From Flavobacteriales bacterium (GTDB lineage Bacteria; Bacteroidota; Bacteroidia; Flavobacteriales; Schleiferiaceae), in contig JAAXJR010000038.1 in the NCBI GenBank assembly GCA_012269745.1, positions 1 through 48,267 on the forward strand: 48,267 nt of DNA. Reading direction: 5' to 3'. Position 1 is the stretch's first letter. Every line of letters begins with the position of its first letter. A program made the position numbers and the translations under genes. The notes under the pieces were generated by a model. That model saw only the letters and a program-made list of their open reading frames with translations, was not told the origin of the DNA and did not search any database. Below, piece by piece: positions 8,505 to 18,557 of this stretch.

Positions 8505-10583
8505 ATGTCGGAAAAAGGAAACCAAAATCAAATAGACAAACTGAAAAAGCAGTTTGCCAAAAACAACAATCAAAGCGGTAAACCAAGCGGACCCAAGAAA
8601 TCTGGATTCAATTTTTACTGGGTATATGCCATAGTTTTTGCGCTCTTCATAGGGATGCAAATCTTCAGCGCTATGAGCTTCCGTGCGAAGAGTTCAAATT
8701 TCAGAGACTTTGAGCAAAGCTTAGAATTAGGAGACGTTGAACGTGTAAACATCGTCAACGAGAAAACCATTCAAGTATTCATCAAAGAAGAAAGTCTTCT
8801 TGAAAACGAGCGGTATGAAGAGGTTCGTAACAGCAATTTAAGTGATGCAGTTAATCCAGGCCCTCATTATGTTTTTGAAATGCCTGCAACGGCATTCGAA
8901 GACCGCCTGAAGGATTACTATGAAGACAGGATCAATGATGAACCCATTGCGGTGAATTATGAAACTCAAGAAAATTTCCTCGGGGACATCATCTCTTGGG
9001 TACTACCCTTAGTACTCATGATTGCCGTCTGGCTATTCATAATGCGCCGTATGTCAGGTGGTGGTGGCGCTCCTGGCGGCGGTGGCGGATCGCAGATTTT
9101 CAATATTGGTAAATCACGCGCCAAAGTCTTTGATAAAGACACCGAGGTTAAAACAACTTTCAATGAGGTTGCCGGTATGACCGGTGCAAAGGAAGAAGTT
9201 CTAGAGATTGTAGATTTCTTGAAGAACCCTAAGAAGTACACAGAACTAGGTGGACGTATTCCAAAAGGGGTAATGCTTTCAGGCCCTCCAGGAACTGGTA
9301 AAACACTACTTGCCAAAGCCGTAGCTGGTGAGGCGAAAGTGCCGTTCTTCTCTCTTTCGGGATCCGATTTCGTTGAAATGTTTGTAGGTGTTGGTGCATC
9401 TCGTGTACGTGATCTCTTCAAGCAAGCCAAGGAAAAATCGCCGTGTATCATCTTTATCGATGAGATTGATGCCATCGGCCGTGCACGTGGTAAAAACAAC
9501 TTTACCGGTGGTAACGACGAACGTGAAAACACATTGAACCAACTCCTTACAGAGATGGATGGTTTCGGCACCAATGAGCATGTCATCGTAATGGCAGCCA
9601 CCAACCGTGCCGATATTTTGGATCGCGCTTTAATGCGTGCCGGACGTTTTGATCGTATCATTTACGTTGATCTCCCAGAGCTTAACGAACGTGAGGCCAT
9701 TTTCGGTGTTCACCTAAAAGGCATTAAAACGGACGACACAGTAGATGTAGCATTGCTCTCAAAGCAAACACCTGGCTTCTCCGGTGCGGATATCGCTAAC
9801 GTGTGTAACGAGGCTGCACTCATTGCAGCACGTAACAACAAGAGTTTTGTAGATAAACAGGACTTCAACGATGCCATCGATCGTATTGTGGGGGGACTTG
9901 AAAAGAAGACAAAAATCATTACTCCTCAGGAGAAGAAGGTCATTGCTTACCACGAAGCTGGACACGCTGCTGTAAGCTGGTTACTCGAGCATGCGGCCCC
10001 ACTAGTGAAGGTAACCATTGTCCCTCGTGGACGCTCGTTAGGAGCTGCTTGGTATCTGCCTGAAGAACGTCAAATCACCACTGCAGAACAGATGCAGGAT
10101 GAGATGTGTGCAACCATGGGAGGTCGTGCGGCTGAAAAAGTAGTCTTTGACAAAATCTCTACGGGCGCTTTAAGTGACCTAGAAAAAGTCACAAAGCAAG
10201 CACGCGCAATGGTGACTATCTACGGCTTGAACGACAAGCTAGGAAACATCACTTATTACGATAGCCAAGGTCAGAATGACTACGCTATGGATAAGCCTTA
10301 TTCTCAAGAAACCGCGGTAATCATTGATGCAGAGATTTCAAAAATCATCGAAGCAGAATATGAGCGTGCCATAAAGATTCTATCGGAGAATCGTGATAAG
10401 CTAGATGCTCTTGCAAATCTACTTCTCGAAAAAGAAGTCATCTTTAAGGAGAATGTTGAAGAGATTTTTGGCAAGCGACCTTGGGACAAGGAAGAAACCG
10501 AGGATACCACTGCGGAAGTAGTAGCATCAACTACACCCGAAGAGATGACGCCTACTGCTCAAACGAATAAAGAAGCAGAGTAA
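8505..10583 (+). CDS. ftsH: ATP-dependent zinc metalloprotease FtsH
   Basis: Membrane-bound AAA+ protease that degrades unassembled membrane proteins and regulators. The 692-residue protein has two membrane helices (about 36-56 and 158-178) around a periplasmic domain, a Gly-rich linker after the second helix, Walker A GPPGTGKT near 261-268, Walker [14 protein letters not shown], the second-region-of-homology arginines, and zinc site HEAGH at about 483-487. The C-terminal tail is Glu/Thr-rich. It is preceded by rsfS with a 7-base gap and followed by a strong terminator at 10604-10634. Confidence 0.97.
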   Translation: MSEKGNQNQIDKLKKQFAKNNNQSGKPSGPKKSGFNFYWVYAIVFALFIGMQIFSAMSFRAKSSNFRDFEQSLELGDVERVNIVNEKTIQVFIKEESLLENERYEEVRNSNLSDAVNPGPHYVFEMPATAFEDRLKDYYEDRINDEPIAVNYETQENFLGDIISWVLPLVLMIAVWLFIMRRMSGGGGAPGGGGGSQIFNIGKSRAKVFDKDTEVKTTFNEVAGMTGAKEEVLEIVDFLKNPKKYTELGGRIPKGVMLSGPPGTGKTLLAKAVAGEAKVPFFSLSGSDFVEMFVGVGASRVRDLFKQAKEKSPCIIFIDEIDAIGRARGKNNFTGGNDERENTLNQLLTEMDGFGTNEHVIVMAATNRADILDRALMRAGRFDRIIYVDLPELNEREAIFGVHLKGIKTDDTVDVALLSKQTPGFSGADIANVCNEAALIAARNNKSFVDKQDFNDAIDRIVGGLEKKTKIITPQEKKVIAYHEAGHAAVSWLLEHAAPLVKVTIVPRGRSLGAAWYLPEERQITTAEQMQDEMCATMGGRAAEKVVFDKISTGALSDLEKVTKQARAMVTIYGLNDKLGNITYYDSQGQNDYAMDKPYSQETAVIIDAEISKIIEAEYERAIKILSENRDKLDALANLLLEKEVIFKENVEEIFGKRPWDKEETEDTTAEVVASTTPEEMTPTAQTNKEAE

Positions 10584-10603
10584 TTCGTTACGAAAATCTT
10601 AGT

Positions 10604-10634
10604 AAAACCCACCGCCATTGGCGGTGGGTTTTTT
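10604..10634 (+). terminator. Rho-independent terminator of ftsH
   Basis: A near-perfect stem (AAAACCCACCGCC paired with GGCGGTGGGTTTT) closes over a 3-base ATT loop and runs into a T tract. It lies 20 bases after the ftsH stop. Confidence 0.93.
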
Positions 10635-10682
10635 GTTAATAGCCGCCGGCAAAATTTCGCCTCAGCATTAGTTTTGCTTTGC

Positions 10683-10690
10683 TACCTTTG
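10683..10690 (+). promoter_or_regulatory. -7 promoter box upstream of the LUD gene
   Basis: TACCTTTG is a perfect match to TAnnTTTG, 18 bases before the ATG at 10709 and directly after the ftsH terminator. It would drive the LUD-cdsA-psd operon. The -33 region has no clear TTG at normal spacing. Confidence 0.55.
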
Positions 10691-10708
10691 AACTACACTC
10701 AATAACAC

Positions 10709-11320
10709 ATGTCTAGAAAAGGTTTCTTTTCAAAATTAGTTTCTTCATTGAAGAGTTCTGAAGCCACAGAATCTTCTCCCGAAGGCCAATTCGCACCTGA
10801 AGACAAGTTGCCTTTAGACGAGAAATTTGTCTCACAATTTCACGAAGGTGGCGGCCATTTTATCTATTGCGCAAGCGAACATGATGCTTTGGCTGGATTA
10901 GAACAATATGCAAAAGAGCACAACTGGCCAGGATTATACATCAGTGATGAAGGTCTTAGGAAGTTTGAGAATACACTTGGATTGAAAATTACATTCAATA
11001 ACGATGGCCAAATGCCGGCAGTAGTGAGTGGATGTGAAGCACTCATCGCTTTTAACGGAGGAATAATGGTGCACAATCACCACACCGGTGGAAGAAGACT
11101 ATCAGACTTGCCCGAGCATCATGTCATCATTGCTTATACCTCTCAGATCGTTGCAAACCTGAGGGACGGAATGACCTCAATCAACCTAAAATACCGCGAT
11201 AATCGCCCCGGCAATATTGCTGTAATTCGTGCCCCACACGATCAGAATGTTCAGATGGCTTCTGCGGATCCGAATAAGGACCGCAATGTTTTCTTAGTAC
11301 TCATAGAAGACGAAATTTAA
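10709..11320 (+). CDS. LUD-domain protein (LutC/YkgG-like)
   Basis: The 203-residue protein has a LUD fold: the blocks GLYISDEGLRKFENTLG, PAVVSGCEALIAFNGGIMVH and HHVIIAYTSQIVANLRDGM match the pattern of LutC-like proteins. LutC acts in lactate oxidation with LutA and LutB, but those iron-sulfur partners are absent here. Instead the gene heads an operon with cdsA (1-base gap) and psd. I recall this stand-alone LUD protein between ftsH and cdsA in many Flavobacteriia. A role linked to membrane lipid synthesis is only suggested by position. Confidence 0.78.
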   Translation: MSRKGFFSKLVSSLKSSEATESSPEGQFAPEDKLPLDEKFVSQFHEGGGHFIYCASEHDALAGLEQYAKEHNWPGLYISDEGLRKFENTLGLKITFNNDGQMPAVVSGCEALIAFNGGIMVHNHHTGGRRLSDLPEHHVIIAYTSQIVANLRDGMTSINLKYRDNRPGNIAVIRAPHDQNVQMASADPNKDRNVFLVLIEDEI

Positions 11321-11321
11321 G

Positions 11322-12086
11322 ATGGGTAAGCGTACACTTTGGGGAGCGGTTTATGCTGCTGTATTAATAGCTGTTTTTGGTTTTAGCTCCATCAGTCCTA
11401 TTGTACTGTCTGTTTTCACCATACTGCTCTTAAATGAATTGGCCTCCATTCAAAGAATGGAAAGTCGATTTCCTTTATTGGCCTTTTCTTGGATATTATT
11501 GAGTTTAGGAGCCTTTTTAGGATTTGGCGGACCGAAGGAATTAGTCGCCTCCACGATTCTTTACACTATTCTATTGTCATTCACCTTATTGCGCGCAAAG
11601 CAACCCGCCCTTGAAATTCGTCGCGGATTATTTGCCATCGCGTATATCTGGCTTCCATTAGTTTTTACCATTCAAAACGCTACCCAGCACCCTGAACTCA
11701 TTCTGTTCATTTTTGTGATGATCTGGTCCTCAGATAGCATGGCCTATCTCTTTGGCCGATTCTTTGGCAAGCGCCCGCTAGCTCCAACTTTAAGTCCTAA
11801 GAAAACTATTGAAGGGATGATTGGTGGTATTGTTGGCACCATTGTCATTGGGCTTGTTGCCAATCATTATTGGGAATTAATGCCGGTAAGCATCGCTGCA
11901 TCGCTGGCCTTGAGTGTGAGCATTACCGCCCCACTAGGAGACCTTGTTGCTTCCGCGATAAAAAGAGAGGCAGGAGTGAAAGATTCAGGAGTATTTTTGC
12001 CGGGGCACGGCGGTGCTTTGGACCGATTAGATAGCTTTATTACAGCCGCACCAGTGGCACTTATTTTATACCAGTATTTATCATGA
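11322..12086 (+). CDS. cdsA: Phosphatidate cytidylyltransferase
   Basis: Integral membrane enzyme that makes CDP-diacylglycerol from phosphatidate and CTP, the branch point of phospholipid synthesis. The 254-residue protein has about 7-8 hydrophobic segments. The conserved C-terminal signature is clear: SPKKTIEGMIGG, then GDLVASAIKREAGVKDSG and PGHGGALDRLDS with the catalytic Asp residues. Its stop overlaps the psd start (ATGA). Together with psd this gives two of the three steps to phosphatidylethanolamine; the serine transferase is not in the window. Confidence 0.93.
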   Translation: MGKRTLWGAVYAAVLIAVFGFSSISPIVLSVFTILLLNELASIQRMESRFPLLAFSWILLSLGAFLGFGGPKELVASTILYTILLSFTLLRAKQPALEIRRGLFAIAYIWLPLVFTIQNATQHPELILFIFVMIWSSDSMAYLFGRFFGKRPLAPTLSPKKTIEGMIGGIVGTIVIGLVANHYWELMPVSIAASLALSVSITAPLGDLVASAIKREAGVKDSGVFLPGHGGALDRLDSFITAAPVALILYQYLS

Positions 12087-12739
12087 TTATCCACAAGGAA
12101 GGAAAGGGAACTCTAGGCTTAGTATTTATCGTATTATTCGCAGTAAATGCGCTTGTACAATGGGCTACTGAAAATTCAATTGCACAAGGAATTACTCTTG
12201 GCGTTAGTGTATTTCTGTATGTTATTGTCCTGCAATTTTTCCGCAATCCAAAGCGTACCGTTCAGGTCAATCCTAATGGCCTCATCTGCCCAGCGGACGG
12301 AAAAGTGGTTACCATTGAAGAGGTGTATGAAGAAGAGGTTCTTCAAGCGAAATGCATCCAGATGTCCATCTTCATGTCCCCTTTCAACGTCCATGTGAAC
12401 AGATACCCTCTTGGTGGTAAGGTGACCAATGCCATTCATCACAAAGGAAAATTCCTCGTGGCTTGGCACCCAAAGAGCTCTACGTTAAACGAGCGTACAA
12501 CGGTCGCAGTAGAAAACAAAATTTGGGGAAAGGTCGTCTTTAGACAGATTGCCGGGGCTGTTGCACGTCGTATTGTAATGTATGCTAAGCCAGGAGATAT
12601 GGCCGCTCAAGGCGCTGAGTTCGGCTTTATCAAATTTGGATCTCGTGTAGACGTATTCTTGCCGTTAGACAGCAAAATCCTAGTCAAAGAGGGAGATGTT
12701 GTTAAAGGTGCAAAGACCGTATTGGCAGAGCGCTTATAA
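12083..12739 (+). CDS. psd: Phosphatidylserine decarboxylase proenzyme (short type)
   Basis: Converts phosphatidylserine to phosphatidylethanolamine at the membrane. The 218-residue protein belongs to the short, archaeal-like PSD group. It has N-terminal hydrophobic segments (about 10-50), a conserved MSPFNVHVNRYP block near 95-107 with the catalytic-region His, and FGSR near residue 191. In this family the proenzyme cleaves itself between Gly and Ser to form the pyruvoyl group. It overlaps cdsA by 4 bases and ends one base from the convergent cmk stop. Confidence 0.92.
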   Translation: MIIHKEGKGTLGLVFIVLFAVNALVQWATENSIAQGITLGVSVFLYVIVLQFFRNPKRTVQVNPNGLICPADGKVVTIEEVYEEEVLQAKCIQMSIFMSPFNVHVNRYPLGGKVTNAIHHKGKFLVAWHPKSSTLNERTTVAVENKIWGKVVFRQIAGAVARRIVMYAKPGDMAAQGAEFGFIKFGSRVDVFLPLDSKILVKEGDVVKGAKTVLAERL

Positions 12740-12740
12740 G

Positions 12741-13427
12741 CTACCCCTTGAGCTCGGACACCCAGCTCAGCACAAGCTGAAACTGCTCTTCGCGGGAAAT
12801 AGCACTATTATCTAGGGTACGTGCGTCTTCCGCGGCAATCAATGGAGAATCTGCTCTTTCCATATCCGCTTTATCACGGCTCTTCAGGTTTTCAAGAACA
12901 TCTTCTAAGGAGTGATATTGACCTTTAGCGTCCAATTCCGCCTTGCGTCTGCCTGCGCGTACCTCATCAGAAGCAGTCATGAAAATTTTGAGCTCTGCAT
13001 TTGGGAAAACCACAGTTCCAATATCGCGACCGTCCATCACAACACCGCCATTCTCGCCCATTTGTTGCTGAAGGGCAACTAAGCGGCGACGTACAGGAAC
13101 GAGTTTAGCAACATGACTGACCACATTACTGACCTCCATGGTGCGGATGGCTTCTTCTACGATTTCACCATTTAAAAGAGTCGTGTTTTTACCATCTGCA
13201 TCCAATTCGAAATCGATCACCAAATCATCTAAATGCGCATTGATTTGATCAGCTAGTGCACCTTGCTCCTTGCTCACCCAACCATTTTGTAATGCATTAA
13301 AAGCAACAGCGCGGTACATAGCACCACTGTCCACATAAACATAGCCGAGCTCCTTTGCCAACTGCTTTGCAAGGGTGCTTTTTCCAGTTGAACTGTGTCC
13401 GTCAATGGCAATAGTGAGTGGCTTCAT
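12741..13427 (-). CDS. cmk: Cytidylate kinase
   Basis: Phosphorylates CMP and dCMP with ATP. The 228-residue protein has the P-loop GHSSTGKST at residues 9-17, the CMP-binding DSGAMYRAVA block and the DGRDIGTVVFP motif near residue 115, as in Cmk. It lies 15 bases after porQ and last in a lon-porQ-cmk minus-strand operon. I recall the porQ-cmk pair in many T9SS-bearing Bacteroidota. Confidence 0.94.
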   Translation of the reverse strand: MKPLTIAIDGHSSTGKSTLAKQLAKELGYVYVDSGAMYRAVAFNALQNGWVSKEQGALADQINAHLDDLVIDFELDADGKNTTLLNGEIVEEAIRTMEVSNVVSHVAKLVPVRRRLVALQQQMGENGGVVMDGRDIGTVVFPNAELKIFMTASDEVRAGRRKAELDAKGQYHSLEDVLENLKSRDKADMERADSPLIAAEDARTLDNSAISREEQFQLVLSWVSELKG

Positions 13428-13442
13428 GGAGTGCTTTTAGGG

Positions 13443-14444
13443 TTATAATTGGATGCCCAAAGATAGCGTATTCATTCGTCCAGCAACGCTTCTTAGCTCG
13501 TTTGCATAATGCAGATTAAACTTGTCGAAATACATGCCAGCACCGACCGTAAATCCACCGGAAGTACGGCGTGTTGGAAGGGCCATTTCATATTGACGTC
13601 TAAAGCTGTAGCCCATCATAAGGTGGGTACGGCGCGTCGGCAGAAATTCAATCGACCCACTTAAGTGACGCAGAGCCAAATTCAAATACGATTGCGAATT
13701 CAACGTTTCTTCTCCAGTTATTGGATCGACCGTGATGTTATTTGGATCGTCATAACCCAGATTAGGCTGTTGCAGTTGATCAATGACGAATGTCCAACGG
13801 AACGGTGCATATTTCAGCTTATCTCCAAAAGCAACAAGGACATTGAATGGCAGCTGTTCTCGCTGACCCGCAAAGGTCGTAAGCTGCGCACCGGCATTTT
13901 TAGCCATCAAAACGACATCTGGAGCATTCTCAAACCTTCGCATCGCCACTAAATCCGCGGCTACAGCCCAGCTTTGATAACTCTCATAAGTACCAGAAAT
14001 CAGTTTGAAGTTAGTACCTAGGTCCCACCCTCGAAAAGAATACAAAGAAGTCCCTAAACTCATCGCCAGATCACCTGCCGTAAATGTTCCCAAAGAGTTA
14101 CCCCAAGTATCTGTGGCATTAAACTCTCCGTAACTTATGTTCTGTACACCCAGCATGAAAGCGTGGCCGTTAAACTTAAAACCAAAGGAAGACTGCAACA
14201 ATTGAATGCCCTCCCCTAAAGCACCGTAACTGACCTCTAAGTCATACAATGTGCTATCATTAAGCAACAAGGGGTTTTGCAATGCATATGCACCGACTGC
14301 AGCTGGATTGAGGTAGGACGTGTTCGCCAAGGCGGAACTGCCCGCAAAAACGCTTCTATCTAAAAAAGAGAATACCGAAGTGCCCCCGCTCTGAGCCAAC
14401 ATGCTCAACGGAAAAACAAGTGCTATGAGAATTCTTTGAATCAA
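13443..14444 (-). CDS. porQ: Type IX secretion system protein PorQ
   Basis: An outer-membrane beta-barrel-type protein of 333 residues with a signal peptide ending near MLAQ and the PorQ opening pattern of GGTSVFSFLDRS and the conserved LNPA motif. In the T9SS, PorQ forms an attachment complex with PorU, PorV and PorZ that processes cargo and links it to lipid at the surface. The start is a TTG at 14444 whose last two bases belong to the lon stop TGA. The first in-frame ATG (codon 15) would cut off most of the signal peptide. cmk follows after 15 bases, as I recall for porQ genes elsewhere. Confidence 0.82.
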   Translation of the reverse strand: MIQRILIALVFPLSMLAQSGGTSVFSFLDRSVFAGSSALANTSYLNPAAVGAYALQNPLLLNDSTLYDLEVSYGALGEGIQLLQSSFGFKFNGHAFMLGVQNISYGEFNATDTWGNSLGTFTAGDLAMSLGTSLYSFRGWDLGTNFKLISGTYESYQSWAVAADLVAMRRFENAPDVVLMAKNAGAQLTTFAGQREQLPFNVLVAFGDKLKYAPFRWTFVIDQLQQPNLGYDDPNNITVDPITGEETLNSQSYLNLALRHLSGSIEFLPTRRTHLMMGYSFRRQYEMALPTRRTSGGFTVGAGMYFDKFNLHYANELRSVAGRMNTLSLGIQL

Positions 14445-16888
14445 CCGTTCTTTTTTGCCGGCTCAAGCTTTTTAGCGCCTTTCACCTTTTGGTCTAAGAT
14501 AGCCAATTCTAACACCTGTGACATCTCACTCACATAATGGAACGTCATCCCTTTTAAGTAGTGCTCTTCTATCTCCTCAATGTCCTTACGATTCTTGTCA
14601 CAAAGTAAGATGGTCGTGATTTTAGCACGTTTGGCAGCAAGTATTTTTTCCTTAATACCACCTACTGGTAGCACCTTTCCACGAAGGGTGATTTCACCCG
14701 TCATGGCCAATTTTGGAGCAACCTTCTTCTGTGTGAACAAGGAGGTAAGAGCCGTGAGCAGTGTAACTCCTGCACTAGGCCCATCCTTTGGAATAGCACC
14801 TTGAGGAACATGAATGTTGATATCGTAGGAAGTGAATAATCTAGAATCGATTCCCAAGATATCCGCGTTAGACTTCAAATATGCTAAGGCAATAGTCGCA
14901 CTCTCTTTCATCACATCACCAAGGTTACCCGTGATGATCACTTTGCCGTTACCTTTAGCCAGTGAGCTTTCGATAAACAAGATATCTCCACCAACCGGCG
15001 TCCAAGCCAATCCAGTAACCACACCCGCATGGGCATTACCTTCGTAAATATCACGTTCACGAGAAGGTCCTAAAATTTTCTCCAAGCTATCCGTTGACAT
15101 CTTTGCAGTACCCTCGTTTCCAAGCGCCACATCCTTTGCGGTGGAGCGGATGAGCTTTGCCACTTTCTTGTCGAGATTCCTTACGCCACTCTCGCGGGTA
15201 TAGCCCTCAACGAGCGACTTTAATACGGGCTTTGGAATTGAGAATTGGTCCTTAGTTAGACCATGATTCTCTAACTGCTTTGGCACCAAATGCTGCTTGG
15301 CAATCTCTACTTTTTCTTCAATGGTGTACCCAGTAACATCAATGATCTCCATGCGGTCCAATAATGCCGGCTGAATGGCGCCCAAATTATTGGCGGTTGC
15401 AATGAAGAATACCTTGCTTAGGTCATACCCCATTTCGAGGTAATTGTCGTAAAAACTATCGTTCTGCTCTGGGTCCAATACCTCTAGCATAGACGACGAA
15501 GGGTCTCCACCAGTGCCGTAGCTGAGCTTATCGATCTCATCCAAAATGAACACGGGATCGTTAGAGCTCGCCTTTTTCATATTTTGAAGAATACGCCCCG
15601 GCATAGCACCGATGTAAGTCTTGCGGTGACCGCGGATCTCCGCCTCATCGCGCAATCCGCCGAGCGACATGCGCACGTAAGGACGTCCCAATGCTTCTGC
15701 AATGCTTTTTCCTAAAGAAGTTTTACCCACCCCTGGAGGCCCTGCTAAACAGATGATTGGGCTCTTCATATCCCCTTTGAGCTTAAGTACAGCGAGGTGC
15801 TCAAGAATACGCTCCTTGACTTTCTCTAGACCGTAATGATCTTTATCCAGAACCTTGGTCGCTGCTTTTAAATCAATATCTGCAGAGCCTTTAGATTCGA
15901 AGGGAAGGTCGAGCATAAATTCCAAATAGTTGCGCTGAATGGCGAATTCAGGCATCTGTGGATTCAAACGCTGCAACTTCTTGAGCTCCTTATCAAATCT
16001 ATCCGCAGTGGCATCGTTCCAGGTTTTGGTTTTTGCGCGCTGACGAAGCTCTTCTATTTCAGTCTCGCTTGAATTACCTCCCAATTCCTCTTGGATGGTC
16101 TTCATCTGCTGGTGCAAGAAATATTCGCGTTGCTGCTGATCAAACTCATGTTTAACCTTATCCTGAATCTCATTTTTCACCTCGAGCATCTTTAACTCAA
16201 GGTTCAATCCTTCAAGCACCTTTGCAGCACGCTCATTAAGTGAATCCAATTCTAGTACCTCTTGCTTCTTTTCGAGCGTCATACTGCTGTTCGAAGCAAT
16301 GAAGTTGAGGAGGAAGGTATTGCTCTTAATGTTGTCTAAGGCTGCCTGCGCTTCAGATGGGATATGTGGACTATCCTGGATCAATTGGGCTGCAACATCC
16401 TTGATGCTCTCCATTAAAATGCTGAATTCCACATCTTCATCGCCTGGAACAAACTCTGGAAGGAATTCCACCTTGGCCTTGTTGAACGGTTCAGTCTGGG
16501 TCCACTCTAAAACACGAAATCGCTTCTTACCCTGAATGATAATAGTAGTATTCCCATCCGGCATTTTGAAGCTCTTGACAATCTGAGCTAGGGTACCCGT
16601 TGGAAAGACATCCGATGCGCCAGGATCTTCGGTATCCCCGTCTTTCTGCGCGATCATTCCAACGTACTTTGGCTCGTCGGTTATGCTCTGGATAAGTCGC
16701 AAACTTTTATCTCTTCCCGCGGTAATTGGCGCAACCACACCAGGGAAAATAACTGTGTTTCGAAGAGGAAGAATGGCCAATTCTTCGGGGAGATCCGTAT
16801 TATTAATTTCCACCTCATCATCAGAAGTCATCAATGGAATGAATTCTGTGGTTTCATTAATGATATCAGTAAGTGACAAACTGTCCAT
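14441..16888 (-). CDS. lon: ATP-dependent protease Lon
   Basis: Cytoplasmic AAA+ serine protease for misfolded and regulatory proteins. The 815-residue protein has a LON N-terminal domain (about 35-235), a coiled-coil region (about 235-300), Walker [10 protein letters not shown] near residue 388, Walker [12 protein letters not shown], and a C-terminal protease domain with the catalytic Ser in [10 protein letters not shown] near 704 and Lys about 43 residues later in [10 protein letters not shown]. Upstream, ACCGCAT and ATGCGGT form an inverted repeat 22 bases before the ATG. The stop TGA overlaps the TTG start of porQ, coupling a stress protease to a secretion gene. Confidence 0.96.
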   Translation of the reverse strand: MDSLSLTDIINETTEFIPLMTSDDEVEINNTDLPEELAILPLRNTVIFPGVVAPITAGRDKSLRLIQSITDEPKYVGMIAQKDGDTEDPGASDVFPTGTLAQIVKSFKMPDGNTTIIIQGKKRFRVLEWTQTEPFNKAKVEFLPEFVPGDEDVEFSILMESIKDVAAQLIQDSPHIPSEAQAALDNIKSNTFLLNFIASNSSMTLEKKQEVLELDSLNERAAKVLEGLNLELKMLEVKNEIQDKVKHEFDQQQREYFLHQQMKTIQEELGGNSSETEIEELRQRAKTKTWNDATADRFDKELKKLQRLNPQMPEFAIQRNYLEFMLDLPFESKGSADIDLKAATKVLDKDHYGLEKVKERILEHLAVLKLKGDMKSPIICLAGPPGVGKTSLGKSIAEALGRPYVRMSLGGLRDEAEIRGHRKTYIGAMPGRILQNMKKASSNDPVFILDEIDKLSYGTGGDPSSSMLEVLDPEQNDSFYDNYLEMGYDLSKVFFIATANNLGAIQPALLDRMEIIDVTGYTIEEKVEIAKQHLVPKQLENHGLTKDQFSIPKPVLKSLVEGYTRESGVRNLDKKVAKLIRSTAKDVALGNEGTAKMSTDSLEKILGPSRERDIYEGNAHAGVVTGLAWTPVGGDILFIESSLAKGNGKVIITGNLGDVMKESATIALAYLKSNADILGIDSRLFTSYDINIHVPQGAIPKDGPSAGVTLLTALTSLFTQKKVAPKLAMTGEITLRGKVLPVGGIKEKILAAKRAKITTILLCDKNRKDIEEIEEHYLKGMTFHYVSEMSQVLELAILDQKVKGAKKLEPAKKNG

Positions 16889-16910
16889 AATTCAGTGCAA
16901 CATCTCTCTT

Positions 16911-16929
16911 ACCGCATCGTAAATGCGGT
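16911..16929. promoter_or_regulatory. Inverted repeat upstream of lon, possible operator
   Basis: ACCGCAT and ATGCGGT are perfect 7-base arms around a 5-base spacer. The repeat ends 22 bases before the lon ATG, where a repressor could act. It does not resemble CIRCE. A binding role is inference. Confidence 0.35.
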
Positions 16930-16949
16930 CAAGGTGTCATTTATAGGTT

Positions 16950-16979
16950 AAAAAAAGGCCACTCTTTCGAGGGCCCTTT
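16950..16979 (-). terminator. Rho-independent terminator of the yaaA-barrel operon
   Basis: Read on the minus strand, AAAGG(G)CC pairs with GGCCTTT, with an inner CTC-GAAA-GAG tetraloop hairpin, followed by a run of T. It lies about 26 bases after the stop of the outer-membrane protein gene and separates it from the next minus-strand unit, lon. Confidence 0.8.
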
Positions 16980-17005
16980 ATATGGTTCAAAGGCTATGCC
17001 GAAAA

Positions 17006-17698
17006 CTACTGCTCGAAAAAGCCAAGACTCATGCCGAGCTTTAACGTCAATGATCCGTCCAACGTATTTCTCGTACCAGGATTAGCTCCTAAATATTCAG
17101 ACGTATAGTTGAATCCTTCAATATTTGAGGCGCCAAAGCCGTTGTAATAGATCCCGAAGTTGTAGAAAGACTTCAGGGAACGGCGAATTCTCCAACCAAA
17201 ACCCAAGGAATATCCAAAAGTGTGACCGGTACCTGGGTAAAGCTCTATCTCCTCAGGGTATTGAGCATTAGTATTCAAGTTTGGCTGGAAGGTCACTGCA
17301 TTCAACCCAACGTGAATAAATGGAGTATGCGAATGGCGCAGGTTATACTTTCCGAAGGGAATAAAATGAATGTTCGTAAACAGCCCCATCTGCAATAGCT
17401 CTGTATCTACCACATAATCTCTCGCTGCATTCCCGTGCAGGTTGTCGTGAGAATACACACTTCCAAAATTCACATCAGCGCCGACACTTAATAAACTGCT
17501 GAAGTTATATTTTAACTGAGCGCCAGCACCAAATTTGGCCTCTTGAGTAAAGGCACTCAATGAATTGCCATTAACATCGCCAAGGTAATTCTGGGACATT
17601 CCATAACCTCCTAATTCAAGGAATGATGTCGGGCGTTGTGCTTGTGCTGTGAATGCTCCGAATGCAAATACAGCTGCTATGATAAATTTTATTTTCAT
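17006..17698 (-). CDS. Outer-membrane beta-barrel protein (DUF6089-like)
   Basis: The 230-residue protein has a signal peptide (cleavage near AQAQ) and alternating hydrophobic beta strands that end in an aromatic residue plus one (GFFEQ), as in small outer-membrane barrels. ELGGYGMSQNYLGDVNGN near the mature N-terminus resembles the DUF6089 group of Bacteroidota. No enzyme motif is seen. It follows yaaA by 13 bases and ends before a clear terminator, so the two form an operon although their roles look unrelated. Confidence 0.7.
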   Translation of the reverse strand: MKIKFIIAAVFAFGAFTAQAQRPTSFLELGGYGMSQNYLGDVNGNSLSAFTQEAKFGAGAQLKYNFSSLLSVGADVNFGSVYSHDNLHGNAARDYVVDTELLQMGLFTNIHFIPFGKYNLRHSHTPFIHVGLNAVTFQPNLNTNAQYPEEIELYPGTGHTFGYSLGFGWRIRRSLKSFYNFGIYYNGFGASNIEGFNYTSEYLGANPGTRNTLDGSLTLKLGMSLGFFEQ

Positions 17699-17711
17699 CT
17701 AAGTTGTGTTG

Positions 17712-18479
17712 TTATCCTTCTCGTAAAAAGACCATGTGATCTCCTTCGTGGCTAAATAGTCTGTAGCCATCTAAATCAAACGATGCTAGCCCAAAAATAG
17801 TTTGAATATTCTCTTTAAATATCCATCGAGCCATTAATCCCCGCGCCTGTTTCGAAAACGCTGATATCGATTTCTGCTCACCATTCTTCATCTGCTTAAA
17901 ATCCACGTGAACAGTGGGCATTTGAATTGATCTCCAATCGAACGCCTTTGCGTATTCATTACTGCACAAATTGACAGCAAATCCAGCCTCTTGCTTGTTC
18001 AACCAATTCGTCAAAATAGGTTTCCACATCGCATATAAGTTCTTATGATCGTCCACGGCCAATCGGCTTTGCATCTCGAGGCGGTAAGGTACAATGTTCA
18101 TTTCACCCGTCACTACACCGTACAATCCACTGATAATAGCGAGAGAATTTTTCGCGCGTTGAAGTGCATTCGGCCCAAGTGAATGCGCATCGAAAGATTT
18201 GAATGCCTCACCGGTGTAGGCAAACAAGCCTGATAGGCCTTGTGAAGGCTCGATATATTCTTTAGCATTTAAGGACCAAATCTGCTCTACAGAAGGATAC
18301 ATGGCATCACTCACTTTGAACAGCTTCTTCTTTTGTTCTTCGCTCAACCCCTGTATGGCCTGCACAATAGCTTTGGTTTTTGGCGCAAATGGGACAGGCG
18401 CAGAACCAACATAGGGTGCGTTCGATGGGAAAGTACCCATACCTTTGGAAGGTGAGAGTAGTACAATCGGGTTGTTCAT
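17712..18479 (-). CDS. yaaA: Peroxide stress protein YaaA (DUF328)
   Basis: Members of this family lower free iron and protect DNA during H2O2 stress in E. coli. The 255-residue protein starts with IVLLSPSKGM, matching the family opening LLSPAKT, and carries LYGVVTGEMNIVPYRLEMQ, NLCSNEYAKAFDW and the C-terminal FDLDGYRLFS. The frame is open further upstream, but the ATG at 18479 gives the correct N-terminus and follows a perfect TATTTTTG box. It is divergent from the CsgG-like lipoprotein gene. Confidence 0.9.
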   Translation of the reverse strand: MNNPIVLLSPSKGMGTFPSNAPYVGSAPVPFAPKTKAIVQAIQGLSEEQKKKLFKVSDAMYPSVEQIWSLNAKEYIEPSQGLSGLFAYTGEAFKSFDAHSLGPNALQRAKNSLAIISGLYGVVTGEMNIVPYRLEMQSRLAVDDHKNLYAMWKPILTNWLNKQEAGFAVNLCSNEYAKAFDWRSIQMPTVHVDFKQMKNGEQKSISAFSKQARGLMARWIFKENIQTIFGLASFDLDGYRLFSHEGDHMVFLREG

Positions 18480-18484
18480 GGTGT

Positions 18485-18492
18485 CAAAAATA
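18485..18492 (-). promoter_or_regulatory. -7 promoter box of yaaA
   Basis: On the minus strand TATTTTTG is a perfect TAnnTTTG and ends 5 bases (ACACC) before the ATG at 18479. This predicts a leaderless or nearly leaderless yaaA mRNA. Confidence 0.52.
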
Positions 18493-18557
18493 ATCGCAAG
18501 ACCTAACTTTATGGCCTTGGGCATGGCTTTTGTTCTGCACAATATAAGATGGTCGCT

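Noticed and set aside
8966-9661. 231-codon open frame antisense to ftsH
   Set aside because: It is a shadow of the ftsH codon pattern: low-complexity Pro/Ser composition, no recognisable domain and no start signal.
12087-12095. Perfect DnaA box TTATCCACA
   Set aside because: It is a single copy inside the start of psd. No cluster of boxes, AT-rich unwinding region or dnaA/dnaN genes is nearby, so it is not evidence of an origin.
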